From the NCBI GenBank assembly GCA_017545225.1, contig JAFWPR010000078.1:1-33419 (forward strand): 33,419 nt of DNA, in the 5' to 3' direction. The translations under genes and the position numbers were made by a program. Origin of the DNA: Clostridia bacterium (GTDB lineage Bacteria; Bacillota; Clostridia; Oscillospirales; CAG-272). Shown one piece after another: positions 23,238 through 29,680 of this stretch. The notes under the pieces are model-generated. The model saw nothing but the letters and a program-made list of their open reading frames with translations, had not been told where the DNA came from and made no database searches. Every line of letters begins with the position of its first letter. Positions within the stretch are counted from its first letter, which is position 1.

Positions 23238-23264
23238 ATATAATTTTTCAGAAAGGAGACCGAA

Positions 23265-23480
23265 TTGAAAGACGAAAAAGACGGAAGATTCATAGTCAGC
23301 GTCAAAGTCGGGCCCAAGGGGCAGATCACTATCCCCGTCGAGGCGCGGCGGATGTTCGACATCAAAGAAGGGGACACTATGATAGTGCTGGGCGATAAAA
23401 AAAGAGGGATCGCCCTTCTCAAAACGGACCTGTTTTACGAGATAGGAGGCTTGGGAAAAAATGACGGCGATAAGGACTGA
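23265..23480 (+). CDS. AbrB/MazE/SpoVT-type swapped-hairpin transcriptional regulator
   Basis: This 71-residue protein carries an AbrB-type N-terminal domain: VSVKVGPKGQITIPVEARRMFDIKEGDTMIVLGD, the hallmark GPKGQITIPxExR...GD pattern. Such proteins bind DNA as dimers or tetramers. The start is a TTG at 23265, seven bases after GAAAGGAG; no ATG is available upstream in the leader. The 3' end overlaps the ABC ATPase gene by 20 bases, so the regulator and the transporter are coupled. The short C-terminus (FYEIGGLGKNDGDKD) is not a known domain. It likely represses its own operon and perhaps the divergent SLH gene. An antitoxin role is less likely since no toxin is adjacent. Confidence 0.9.
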   Translation: MKDEKDGRFIVSVKVGPKGQITIPVEARRMFDIKEGDTMIVLGDKKRGIALLKTDLFYEIGGLGKNDGDKD

Positions 23481-24195
23481 AGGACTCAGAAAGGAATATA
23501 AGGACGTCGTGGCGGTCGAGGGGCTCGACCTCGAGATCGAAGAGGGCGAGCTGTTTTCGCTCCTCGGCGTCAACGGCGCCGGCAAGACGACGACGGTAAA
23601 GATGCTTTCCGGGCTGACGGTACCGACGGCGGGCGACGCCGAGGTCTGCGGCTTTTCAGTAGTTAAGGAGCCCGATCGCGTCAAGGGATCGATCGACGTG
23701 TCCATGCAGGAGACGGCGATCGCGCGCAAACTGACGGTCGAGGAGAATATCGCGTTCTACGCGGCGATGCGCGGCCATTCGAAGGAGCAGATCGAAGAGG
23801 ACAAGAAGTACGTTTATTCCGTCTTCGGTCTCGACTCGGTCGCGAAAAGGTACGCGGGCAAGCTCTCGGGCGGTTGGCAGAGAAAGCTCTCCGTTGCGCT
23901 CGCGCTGATATCGCGCCCCAAGGTGCTGTTTTTAGACGAGCCGACGCTCGGGCTCGACGTCATCGCTCGCCGCGAGCTGTGGCGAACGATCCGCGAACTC
24001 AAGGGAAAAATGACCGTCATACTCACCACTCACTATATGGAGGAGGCGGAGGCGCTCTCCGACCGCATCGGCGTGATGAAGGACGGGAAACTCCTCTTCG
24101 TAGGCACGCAAGAGGAAATGTACGCGTCGACGGGTAAGGGAAACGTCGAGGAAGCGTTCATCGAAATCGTCACGGGAGGTGAGAGGGATGCGTAA
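23461..24195 (+). CDS. ABC transporter ATP-binding protein (drug/ABC-2 export type)
   Basis: This 244-residue ATPase subunit has Walker A GVNGAGKTTT (36-45), Q-loop region SMQETAIARKLTVEENI, signature LSGGWQRKLSVALAL, Walker B KVLFLDEPTLGLD, and the H-loop TTHYMEEAEALSDRI. The LGLD D-loop and HYMEEAExL H-loop are typical of CcmA/DrrA-type exporters. It starts at ATG 23461 with AGGAGG at 23444-23449, inside the regulator gene. Its stop overlaps the permease start. With the permease it would form a homodimeric-type ABC-2 exporter; the cargo is unknown. Regulation is probably by the AbrB-like protein encoded first in the operon. Confidence 0.95.
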   Translation: MTAIRTEGLRKEYKDVVAVEGLDLEIEEGELFSLLGVNGAGKTTTVKMLSGLTVPTAGDAEVCGFSVVKEPDRVKGSIDVSMQETAIARKLTVEENIAFYAAMRGHSKEQIEEDKKYVYSVFGLDSVAKRYAGKLSGGWQRKLSVALALISRPKVLFLDEPTLGLDVIARRELWRTIRELKGKMTVILTTHYMEEAEALSDRIGVMKDGKLLFVGTQEEMYASTGKGNVEEAFIEIVTGGERDA

Positions 24196-24943
24196 GTTTT
24201 CAAAGACCTTTGCGTTCGCGAAAAGAAATATAAAGGAGATCGTACGCGATCCGATCTCGCTGATCTTCATGATCCTGCTGCCGCTCGCTCTCGAGGTGCT
24301 TTTCTATTTCATCTTTCACAAGCTTACCGCGCAGTTCGAAATGGCGAACCTCGCGCCCGGCATCGTCGTTTTTTCGCAGTCGTTCCTGACGCTGTTCACC
24401 GGTCTTCTGATCGCGCTCGACAGAGGTTCCGCGTTTCTCACGCGTCTTTTCGTCTGCGGCGCGCGCTCCTCGGAGTTCATCTTTGGGTACGCGATAGCGA
24501 TGATACCCGTGACGCTCGTTCAGACGGTTTTGTTCTTCCTCGTCGGCGGGATCATCGACCCCTCGATCTTCGGGGTCGGTATGCTCAGATGTATCCCGCT
24601 TGCGCTTCTGACCTCGCTTCTTTTCATCGGGCTCGGGATCCTCTTCGGTTCGGTCTGTTCTGAAAAATCGATCGGCGGCGTGGCTTCGGCGGTCATCACC
24701 GCGCAGTCGGTCCTCTCGGGGATGTGGTTCCCCATTGAAGGGTTGAGCTCCGGCATGGTGACCCTTATGAAGTGCCTCCCGTTCAAAAACGCGACGGACG
24801 TGATGCGTCTCGCTCTCTCGGGCGGCGGCGATCCGGTGAAGGAGCACCTCGTCCCGATCCTTATCGTCACGGCGTACGTCGTCGCCTCGTTCGTCGGCGC
24901 GATCTTCGCGTTCAGGAGTAAAATGAGATCCAAGAACATATAA
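24188..24943 (+). CDS. ABC-2 type transporter permease
   Basis: This 251-residue integral membrane protein has about six hydrophobic segments: LIFMILLPLALEVLFYFIF near residues 22-40, then segments about 60-80, 97-120, 133-155, 163-185 and 220-243. The N-terminal RNIKEIVRDPISLIFMILLPL is the usual start of ABC-2 permeases, where the cytoplasmic helix precedes the first membrane segment. ATG 24188 has GGGAGGTG at 24175-24181; it overlaps the ATPase stop by eight bases. The GDPD-SLH gene begins 16 bp after its stop without a promoter in between, so that gene may belong to the same transcript. Confidence 0.92.
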   Translation: MRKFSKTFAFAKRNIKEIVRDPISLIFMILLPLALEVLFYFIFHKLTAQFEMANLAPGIVVFSQSFLTLFTGLLIALDRGSAFLTRLFVCGARSSEFIFGYAIAMIPVTLVQTVLFFLVGGIIDPSIFGVGMLRCIPLALLTSLLFIGLGILFGSVCSEKSIGGVASAVITAQSVLSGMWFPIEGLSSGMVTLMKCLPFKNATDVMRLALSGGGDPVKEHLVPILIVTAYVVASFVGAIFAFRSKMRSKNI

Positions 24944-24958
24944 TAGGGATTAAAAATT

Positions 24959-27718
24959 ATGAAAAAAGCGTTTTCTATACTTCTCGCGGTCCTGACGCTC
25001 GCCGGAGCGGCGCTCTTCGCGCTCCCCGCGGCGGCCGAGGGGGGCGGGGAACTGCTCAACGTTTCACACCCGATAACGACTCTCGCGAACCCGCTGGCGG
25101 TCGTCCGCGAGGTATCGGGCGCGGACGCGTACAAGACCGCGCTGTCCCCGTCGCCCGCGCAGATCCTCGTGGACGGCGGCGACGTTTCCGACTTCGGCGA
25201 ACTGTACGAGTCGTGCCGCGCAGCGGTGACGATCCCCGTTATCAGGGTGACAGAGGCCGTTCAGGTCGACGCGCTGTTCGCCTCGTCGGAGGAAAAAGGT
25301 TTTTACGATATAACCGTGATATCGGCGGACGCGGCGCTTCTCGCATCGGTGCGCGCGAAAGCGGCGTATATCCGCACGGGTCTTGAGGTCGATCTCCCGA
25401 ACGGCGAGATAACCTCAAAAGAGGCCGAGGCGGTAAGACGGGCGACGCGCGGCGCGCCCGCGACGTTCTGCGTTATCGGATCGGAATTCGCGACGGCTCA
25501 TAACGTGCGCGTTCTTCAGTCGCTCGCCGTAGCCGTGTGGGTCGACGCAGGCGACGCCGGAACGGCGGAGATCCTTTCCGCGGTCGCGTCGGGCTGCAAC
25601 GGGATCATCGGCTCCGACGACGGAGCGATCGTCGCCGCGGTAAACGGGTACTGCGATCCGGGCACGATCAGCCGTACGCCCCTGTTCATCGCTCACCGCG
25701 GATACGAGTCTCACGCGCCGGAAAATTCGCTCGCCGCGTTCGAGGAAGCTCTGAAAAACGGCGGCGAGATATTCGAGATCGACGTACACACGACGAAGGA
25801 CGGCAGAACAGTCGTCGTGCACGACGACACGATCGCTTCGACCACGAATTACGACGGGCCTCTTTCCGTTCCGGAAATGACGCTCGATGAGATAAGAGAG
25901 TACAGCATAATCAGTCACGTGTACTCGCCGGGCAAGTATCGCGTCGGCGAAGTCACGGATCTGAAGATCCCGACGCTCGAGGAAGTTCTCGAACTGCTCG
26001 CACGGTATCCCGGACACCGCGTTTTCATCGAACTCAAGGGAAACGATCCCGCGACGCCCGCGGGGGTGGCGCGGATCGTCAAAGAGTACGGTATGGAAGA
26101 TCAGGTCGACGTGATCTCGTTCAGCGCGGCGCTTCTAATGCAGACGTACGGCGAGGACAATCTTCCCGGGATGTCGACCGGTTTTCTCAGCGGCTTCTCG
26201 TCCGACGTCACGGAGATGCGGGTCGCTCTTGACGAGTTTTACCGTACGCTGCCGTCGATCCAGAGCATGAACAGTACCATGAATTTCAGCGGTTCCGCGA
26301 AGAGCGCGTACTCGACGGTCGCGAACGACCGCGGAATGACCGTTTGGCCGTGGACCTTCCACCGGTTCAGCAACGACGCGGCGTTCTTTTCGGGAACGTT
26401 CGGGATCACGACGAGCGACGTCGGCTGGGCGAAGGAAATGTATCTCTCCGTCTCGGCGCGTGATATTGAAGTCGGCGTCGGCAAAAAGGTCGACCCCGGC
26501 GTGATCGCGGAAACTTACGCCGGTGAAAAAGTGGCGGCGACGCCTCGCGGCGTCTCGATGAAGATCGTCGAGGGCGACTGCGTATCCTCCGTGAACGGGC
26601 GGATCATCGGTGAAAAAGCCGGCACCGCTGAGGTAGTCTTTTCGGTCAGAACGGCGACGGCGGCGGGGAGCGAATACTCCCTGATCACCGCTCCCGTAAC
26701 CGTAACCGTCACGGAGGGCGGACCCGGAGTCGACCCGGCCGAACCCGACGACGACGGACCGGAACCCCCGCCGGAGAGAGACCACGTTGATATTCTGATC
26801 TCTCATCTCAACAGCTACAGCTGGTATTCAAACGACGGGATGATCGTCGCCGACATGGGAGAGACTGAAAACGTCACGTCACTGGAAGGTGTGGGAACGA
26901 GTATTCCCAAGGGTTACGTCATGTATGAGGTCGAAAAGACCGACGGGAAGTTCATCGCGACGAAGTACGTCACGGGCACCGACGTCAACGAATGGCCGGC
27001 TCCCGATCCGGTCGACGGGTTCCTTCTGTTCTTCGCTCCGTCGAACAGGTCGTACAAGGACGCCCGGGGCGGCAAACTGCTCGGCTGGGAACTCGAGCCG
27101 TATGATTTCGATCTTTACTCTCCGTTCGCGCGGGATTCGATCGTAGACCGCGACGACGTGGTGATACTGAAAGCTTACAGACCGGACCCGGCGTTCTCCG
27201 ACGTGAAAAGCGGGGAATACTACCGGGATCCGGTGACGTGGGCGGTCAATATGGGTATCACGACGGGGACGGACAAGAATAAGTTCTCGCCCGACGAATC
27301 ATGTACCCGCGCGCAGGTCGTCACCTTCCTCTGGCGCGCCGCGGGATCGCCCGAGCCGACCGGTACGAACAATCCGTTCGCCGACGTCGGGAAGGACGAA
27401 TATTACTACAAAGCCGTTCTCTGGGCGGTCGAAAACGGCGTCACGGTAGGAACGGGAAAGAACACCTTCAGCCCGAACGAGCCGTGCACGCGCGGCCAGA
27501 TCGTCACGTTCCTCTGGCGATCGGAAGGCGAGCCGAAGCCGAAGAGCGCGACGTTTGCGTTCACCGACGTTAAAAGCGGCGACTACTTCGCCACACCGGT
27601 CCTCTGGGCGGTCGGCAAGGGCGTGACGCTCGGCACGAGTCCGACCTCGTTCAGCCCCTCCGACGTCTGCACCCGCGCGCAAATAGTGACGTTCCTCTAC
27701 AGAGATAAGACGAATTAA
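24959..27718 (+). CDS. secreted glycerophosphodiester phosphodiesterase with SLH repeats
   Basis: This 919-residue protein begins with a signal peptide (1-26, LPAAAEG). Residues about 30-235 form a region of alternating strands and helices I cannot assign. It looks like a degenerate barrel half without catalytic residues. The GDPD domain (about 240-500) has LFIAHRGYESHAPENSLAAF (His246, Arg247), EIFEIDVHTTKDGRTVVVHDD (Glu, Asp and His ligands) and VFIELKG. It would cleave glycerophosphodiesters or teichoic-acid-type polymers at the surface. An Ig-like domain (about 505-590), a Pro/Asp linker, an unassigned domain (about 610-740) and three SLH repeats (about 745-919, each with TRAQ/TRGQ) follow. 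ATG 24959 has a weak site (TAGGGA). It lies 16 bp after the ABC permease. Confidence 0.88.
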   Translation: MKKAFSILLAVLTLAGAALFALPAAAEGGGELLNVSHPITTLANPLAVVREVSGADAYKTALSPSPAQILVDGGDVSDFGELYESCRAAVTIPVIRVTEAVQVDALFASSEEKGFYDITVISADAALLASVRAKAAYIRTGLEVDLPNGEITSKEAEAVRRATRGAPATFCVIGSEFATAHNVRVLQSLAVAVWVDAGDAGTAEILSAVASGCNGIIGSDDGAIVAAVNGYCDPGTISRTPLFIAHRGYESHAPENSLAAFEEALKNGGEIFEIDVHTTKDGRTVVVHDDTIASTTNYDGPLSVPEMTLDEIREYSIISHVYSPGKYRVGEVTDLKIPTLEEVLELLARYPGHRVFIELKGNDPATPAGVARIVKEYGMEDQVDVISFSAALLMQTYGEDNLPGMSTGFLSGFSSDVTEMRVALDEFYRTLPSIQSMNSTMNFSGSAKSAYSTVANDRGMTVWPWTFHRFSNDAAFFSGTFGITTSDVGWAKEMYLSVSARDIEVGVGKKVDPGVIAETYAGEKVAATPRGVSMKIVEGDCVSSVNGRIIGEKAGTAEVVFSVRTATAAGSEYSLITAPVTVTVTEGGPGVDPAEPDDDGPEPPPERDHVDILISHLNSYSWYSNDGMIVADMGETENVTSLEGVGTSIPKGYVMYEVEKTDGKFIATKYVTGTDVNEWPAPDPVDGFLLFFAPSNRSYKDARGGKLLGWELEPYDFDLYSPFARDSIVDRDDVVILKAYRPDPAFSDVKSGEYYRDPVTWAVNMGITTGTDKNKFSPDESCTRAQVVTFLWRAAGSPEPTGTNNPFADVGKDEYYYKAVLWAVENGVTVGTGKNTFSPNEPCTRGQIVTFLWRSEGEPKPKSATFAFTDVKSGDYFATPVLWAVGKGVTLGTSPTSFSPSDVCTRAQIVTFLYRDKTN

Positions 27719-27726
27719 AGAATATT

Positions 27727-27780
27727 ATACCCGATAGGGTACAGCGTATTCTAAAACGCACGTTTTGTACCTTATCGGGT
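27727..27780. promoter_or_regulatory. paired HipB-type operators (inverted repeat)
   Basis: ATACCCGATAGGGTAC (27727-27742) faces GTACCTTATCGGGTAT (27767-27782) with one mismatch across 24 bp. Each arm contains an ACCC-N4-GGGT-type palindrome. A third copy lies in the promoter at 27811-27823. HipB proteins are known to bind short palindromes upstream of hip genes, so these are probably its sites. The structure might also serve as a weak terminator for the preceding gene. Confidence 0.75.
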
Positions 27781-27800
27781 ATATATTTTGACTTATATAC

Positions 27801-27829
27801 TTGACTTTAGACCCGATAGGGTATATAAT
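27801..27829 (+). promoter_or_regulatory. hip operon promoter with an operator filling the spacer
   Basis: TTGACT (27801-27806) and TATAAT (27824-27829) with a 17-bp spacer. ACCCGATAGGGTA (27811-27823) occupies most of the spacer and abuts the -10 box, so repressor binding would block RNA polymerase directly. Confidence 0.9.
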
Positions 27830-27871
27830 ATGCGTAAACAGAGATCACCGTGAAAGGCGGGAAACATATAA

Positions 27872-28075
27872 ATGAACGCTATCGCAGATTATATCAAAGC
27901 TCAAAGAAAGGCGGCGGGTCTCACGCAGGAGGAGTTTGCCGCCCGGTCGGGGCTTGGACTCCGCTTTATACGCGAACTGGAGCAGGGCAAAAAGACCGTA
28001 CGGCTTGATAAGGTCAATCAGGCGCTCGCAATGTTCGGTATGACCGCGATACCGGGGCGAAAGGATGACGAGTGA
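27872..28075 (+). CDS. hipB: HipB-like HTH antitoxin/repressor
   Basis: This 67-residue Cro/CI-type protein is the first gene of a three-gene hip operon. The HTH is LTQEEFAARSGLGLRFIRELEQGKKTVRLDKVNQALAMFG, matching HipB proteins, which neutralise the kinase complex and repress the operon. In family members the C-terminal part forms the dimer strand; here it is short (MTAIPGRKDDE). Three palindromic operator copies upstream support autorepression. ATG 27872 follows AAGGCGGG at about 27854-27861. The stop overlaps the hipS start (TGATG). Confidence 0.92.
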   Translation: MNAIADYIKAQRKAAGLTQEEFAARSGLGLRFIRELEQGKKTVRLDKVNQALAMFGMTAIPGRKDDE

Positions 28076-28401
28076 TGGAATACAGGACCGCTTACGTTTA
28101 CGTAAAAAAGCGTTTCGCCGGGATCCTCCGCGAGACCGACTACGGGTATTCTTTCCGGTATGACCGGGATTATCTCGATCTGCCGGACGCTTCGCCTGTA
28201 AGCCTGACTCTCCCGCTGAACGGGGAAGAGTACCGGGCAAAAACGCTGTTCGCGTTTTTCGACGGACTGATCCCGGAGGGATGGCTCCTTAACGTCGTCT
28301 TGCATAACTGGAAGATCAGCCGCGACGACCGTTTCGGTCTGCTCCTCGTCGCCTGCAAGGACCCGATCGGCGACGTTTCGGTATCGGAGGTGAAAATATG
28401 A
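28075..28401 (+). CDS. hipS: HipS-like protein (free HipA N-terminal subdomain)
   Basis: This 108-residue protein corresponds to the N-terminal subdomain of HipA. TAYVYVKKRFAGILRET starts the beta-strands, and VSLTLPLNGEEY, LFAFFDGLIPEGWLLN and DRFGLLLVACKDPIGDVSV follow; the last two are the landmark motifs of that subdomain. In tripartite HipBST systems this piece is a separate protein, HipS, which in the E. coli O127 system counteracts the kinase while HipB augments this. The size and order here (B, S, T) match that arrangement. ATG 28075 overlaps the hipB stop; an in-frame GTG at 28072 is less likely. The stop overlaps hipT by ATGA. Separation of N-subdomain and kinase could in principle come from a recent frameshift of hipA, but the separate ribosome binding site before hipT argues against it. 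Confidence 0.9.
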   Translation: MEYRTAYVYVKKRFAGILRETDYGYSFRYDRDYLDLPDASPVSLTLPLNGEEYRAKTLFAFFDGLIPEGWLLNVVLHNWKISRDDRFGLLLVACKDPIGDVSVSEVKI

Positions 28402-29348
28402 GGTGCGTTTGCTGCGGCAGAACGATCCGCGGGGGCGGATCCGGGTTCGGCTGGCACGGATCGTGCGTCCGCGCTTTCTTCGGGACCCGCGATCTTCCGT
28501 CTCTCGATATCGACGACGATACGATAAAACGCCTCGCCGAGGAAAGCACGAACAAGGGTTATACTGTTCCCGGAGTTCAGAAGAAGCTGTCGCTCCACCT
28601 GAGCGACCCGGGCGACGGGGACAAGCCCCGTCTCACGCTGATCAACTATCCCGCGGGATTTATCCTCAAACCTCAGACCGAGGAATACAAAAACCTTCCG
28701 GAAGCGGAGCATCTCGTTATGTCGATGGCGCGCGCGGCGCGGATCAGCGTCGTTCCGTTCGCTCTTCTCGACCTCAAGGGAAAACTCGCCTATATCACCA
28801 AACGCGTAGACAGGAAGTCTGAGGGCGGGGACGTCAGGCTGCTCGCCATGGAGGACTTCTGCCAGCTCGACGACCGGCTGACGCAGGACAAATACAAGGG
28901 ATCATACGAGCGCTGCGCAGGTATCATAAAGAAGTTTTCGTGCCGTCCGGGGCTCGATCTCGCGGAGTTTTTCGTCCGCGTCGTCTTTTCGTTCGCCGTC
29001 GGCAATTCGGATATGCATCTGAAGAATTTTTCGCTGATCGAAACGGACACGGGCAGATACGCGCTTTCGCCCGCATACGATCTGCTTCCCGTCAACGTTA
29101 TCTTGCCGGAGGATACAGAGCAGCTCGCGCTGACGCTGAACGGCAAGAAGCGCAATATCAGGAAGAAAGATTTCACGGCGCTTGCGGACAACTGCGGCAT
29201 CCCGCTCCCGGCAGCAGAAAAAATGATCTCCGGTATCGTCGCCTGCAAAGAGACCTTCTTCTCACTCTGCGACGAATCGTTCATGCCCGATGAAATGAAA
29301 GAAAAGCTGAAAGAACTGATCACGGAAAGGCTTAAAGTGCTGGAATAG
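28398..29348 (+). CDS. hipT: HipT-like serine/threonine kinase toxin
   Basis: This 316-residue HipA-family kinase lacks the N-terminal subdomain. An N-terminal zinc-ribbon-like motif CxxC-HxxC (Cys3, Cys6, His20, Cys23) ends in RAFFG, as in many Firmicutes HipA homologues. The kinase core has the ATP-loop segment GYTVPGVQKKLSLHL (54-68), Lys91 (FILKPQ), the catalytic loop GNSDMHLKN with Asp205 and the metal-binding Asp228 in LSPAYDLLP. Family members stop growth by phosphorylating aminoacyl-tRNA synthetases (GltX by HipA, TrpS by E. coli O127 HipT). The target here is unknown. The start ATG 28398 has CGGAGGTG five bases upstream and overlaps hipS by four bases. The SxS regulatory loop of E. 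coli HipT seems replaced by Thr56-Val-Pro58. Confidence 0.92.
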   Translation: MRCVCCGRTIRGGGSGFGWHGSCVRAFFGTRDLPSLDIDDDTIKRLAEESTNKGYTVPGVQKKLSLHLSDPGDGDKPRLTLINYPAGFILKPQTEEYKNLPEAEHLVMSMARAARISVVPFALLDLKGKLAYITKRVDRKSEGGDVRLLAMEDFCQLDDRLTQDKYKGSYERCAGIIKKFSCRPGLDLAEFFVRVVFSFAVGNSDMHLKNFSLIETDTGRYALSPAYDLLPVNVILPEDTEQLALTLNGKKRNIRKKDFTALADNCGIPLPAAEKMISGIVACKETFFSLCDESFMPDEMKEKLKELITERLKVLE

Positions 29349-29531
29349 ATGATCCGAGATCCGGTTTCCCCATGAAAGTCGGAAACCGATCAGTTTCCTT
29401 TGCTGCAAGGTCGTTCTCGTTATAGGGCAACGATATCGTTACGCTCATGCGTTGCGCTTTGTCGGGCAGTATGATACAATACAAAGAGATGTATCATTTC
29501 TTTCGTAAACCCTGAACAGATCCCGACAAAC
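29349..29531. other. spacer between hipT and the tracrRNA, rich in inverted repeats
   Basis: No gene is seen here. The spacer holds a hairpin CGGTTTCC/GGAAACCG (29362-29369 / 29381-29388) after hipT that may end its transcript weakly. It also holds GCAACG/CGTTGC (29427-29432 / 29450-29455) containing the palindrome AACGATATCGTT (29429-29440), and the nested repeat listed separately. Base composition shifts from G+C-rich to A+T-rich across it. Confidence 0.6.
29458..29530. repeat. nested inverted repeat next to the tracrRNA
   Basis: TTTGTCGGG (29458-29466) is perfectly complementary to CCCGACAAA (29522-29530). Inside it ATGATACA (29471-29478) pairs with TGTATCAT (29490-29497). The right arm abuts the tracrRNA terminator. 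Its role is unknown; a mobile-element remnant or structured RNA are both possible. Confidence 0.6.
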
Positions 29532-29552
29532 AAAAAAGCCCCGAGGGGCTTT
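29532..29552 (-). terminator. tracrRNA terminator
   Basis: On the minus strand AAAGCCCC / GGGGCTTT is followed by TTTG, giving a T6 run. The plus strand has no T run here, which fixes the direction as minus. Confidence 0.9.
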
Positions 29553-29627
29553 AAGCGCACACGCTGTGCGGTCGGACAGAGCCGACGATTTGGATAAATC
29601 TTTATTTGAACTCGTAGTGTAAGTTTA
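29532..29627 (-). ncRNA. tracrRNA (trans-activating CRISPR RNA)
   Basis: Read on the minus strand, an anti-repeat (about 29627-29604, ending GAGTTCAAAT) is followed by AAAG and a nexus hairpin GATTT-ATCC-AAATC (29600-29587). Then come hairpin GTCGG/CCGAC (29586-29571), hairpin CGCACA/TGTGCG (29570-29556) and a terminator AAAGCCCC/GGGGCTTT with T6 (29552-29532). The order anti-repeat, AGTTCAAATAA-type linker, nexus, hairpins, terminator is that of type II-A tracrRNAs, as is the location just upstream of cas9 on the opposite strand. It would pair with a CRISPR repeat containing about TTTGAACTCGTAGTGTAAGT and guide crRNA maturation and Cas9 loading. The 5' end is inferred from the nearer promoter; the farther one would give a start near 29644. 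Confidence 0.88.
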
Positions 29628-29644
29628 TAGGGGACTATAAACTT
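29621..29644. repeat. perfect inverted repeat overlapping the tracrRNA 5' end
   Basis: AAGTTTATAG (29621-29630) and CTATAAACTT (29635-29644) flank GGGA. The left arm is part of the tracrRNA anti-repeat. The right arm lies between the tracrRNA promoters and contains the -10 box of the nearer one. Confidence 0.9.
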
Positions 29645-29662
29645 GACTATATGATAACTCAA
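29634..29662 (-). promoter_or_regulatory. tracrRNA promoter, proximal
   Basis: Minus strand TTGAGT (29662-29657) and TATAGT (29639-29634), 17-bp spacer. The start would be near 29627, giving a tracrRNA of about 96 nt. Confidence 0.6.
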
Positions 29663-29679
29663 AAACGAAAGGATGTCAA
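29651..29679 (-). promoter_or_regulatory. tracrRNA promoter, distal
   Basis: Minus strand TTGACA (29679-29674) and TATCAT (29656-29651), 17-bp spacer, the better match of the two. The start would be near 29644, giving an RNA that begins with the AAGTTTATAG arm of the inverted repeat. The -35 box lies between the cas9 ribosome binding site and its ATG. Confidence 0.65.
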
Positions 29680-29680
29680 T

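Noticed and set aside
28075..29348. hipA split by a frameshift
   Set aside because: hipT has its own well-placed ribosome binding site and a zinc-ribbon-like N-terminus, and the split matches the HipBST arrangement.
29420..29662. 80-codon minus-strand open frame upstream of cas9
   Set aside because: It covers the tracrRNA, its terminator and promoters. It has no ribosome binding site and no domain.
29349..29680. CRISPR array or degenerate repeat-spacer unit between hipT and cas9
   Set aside because: No repeated unit matching the predicted repeat was found; the only related sequence is the tracrRNA anti-repeat and its upstream mimic.
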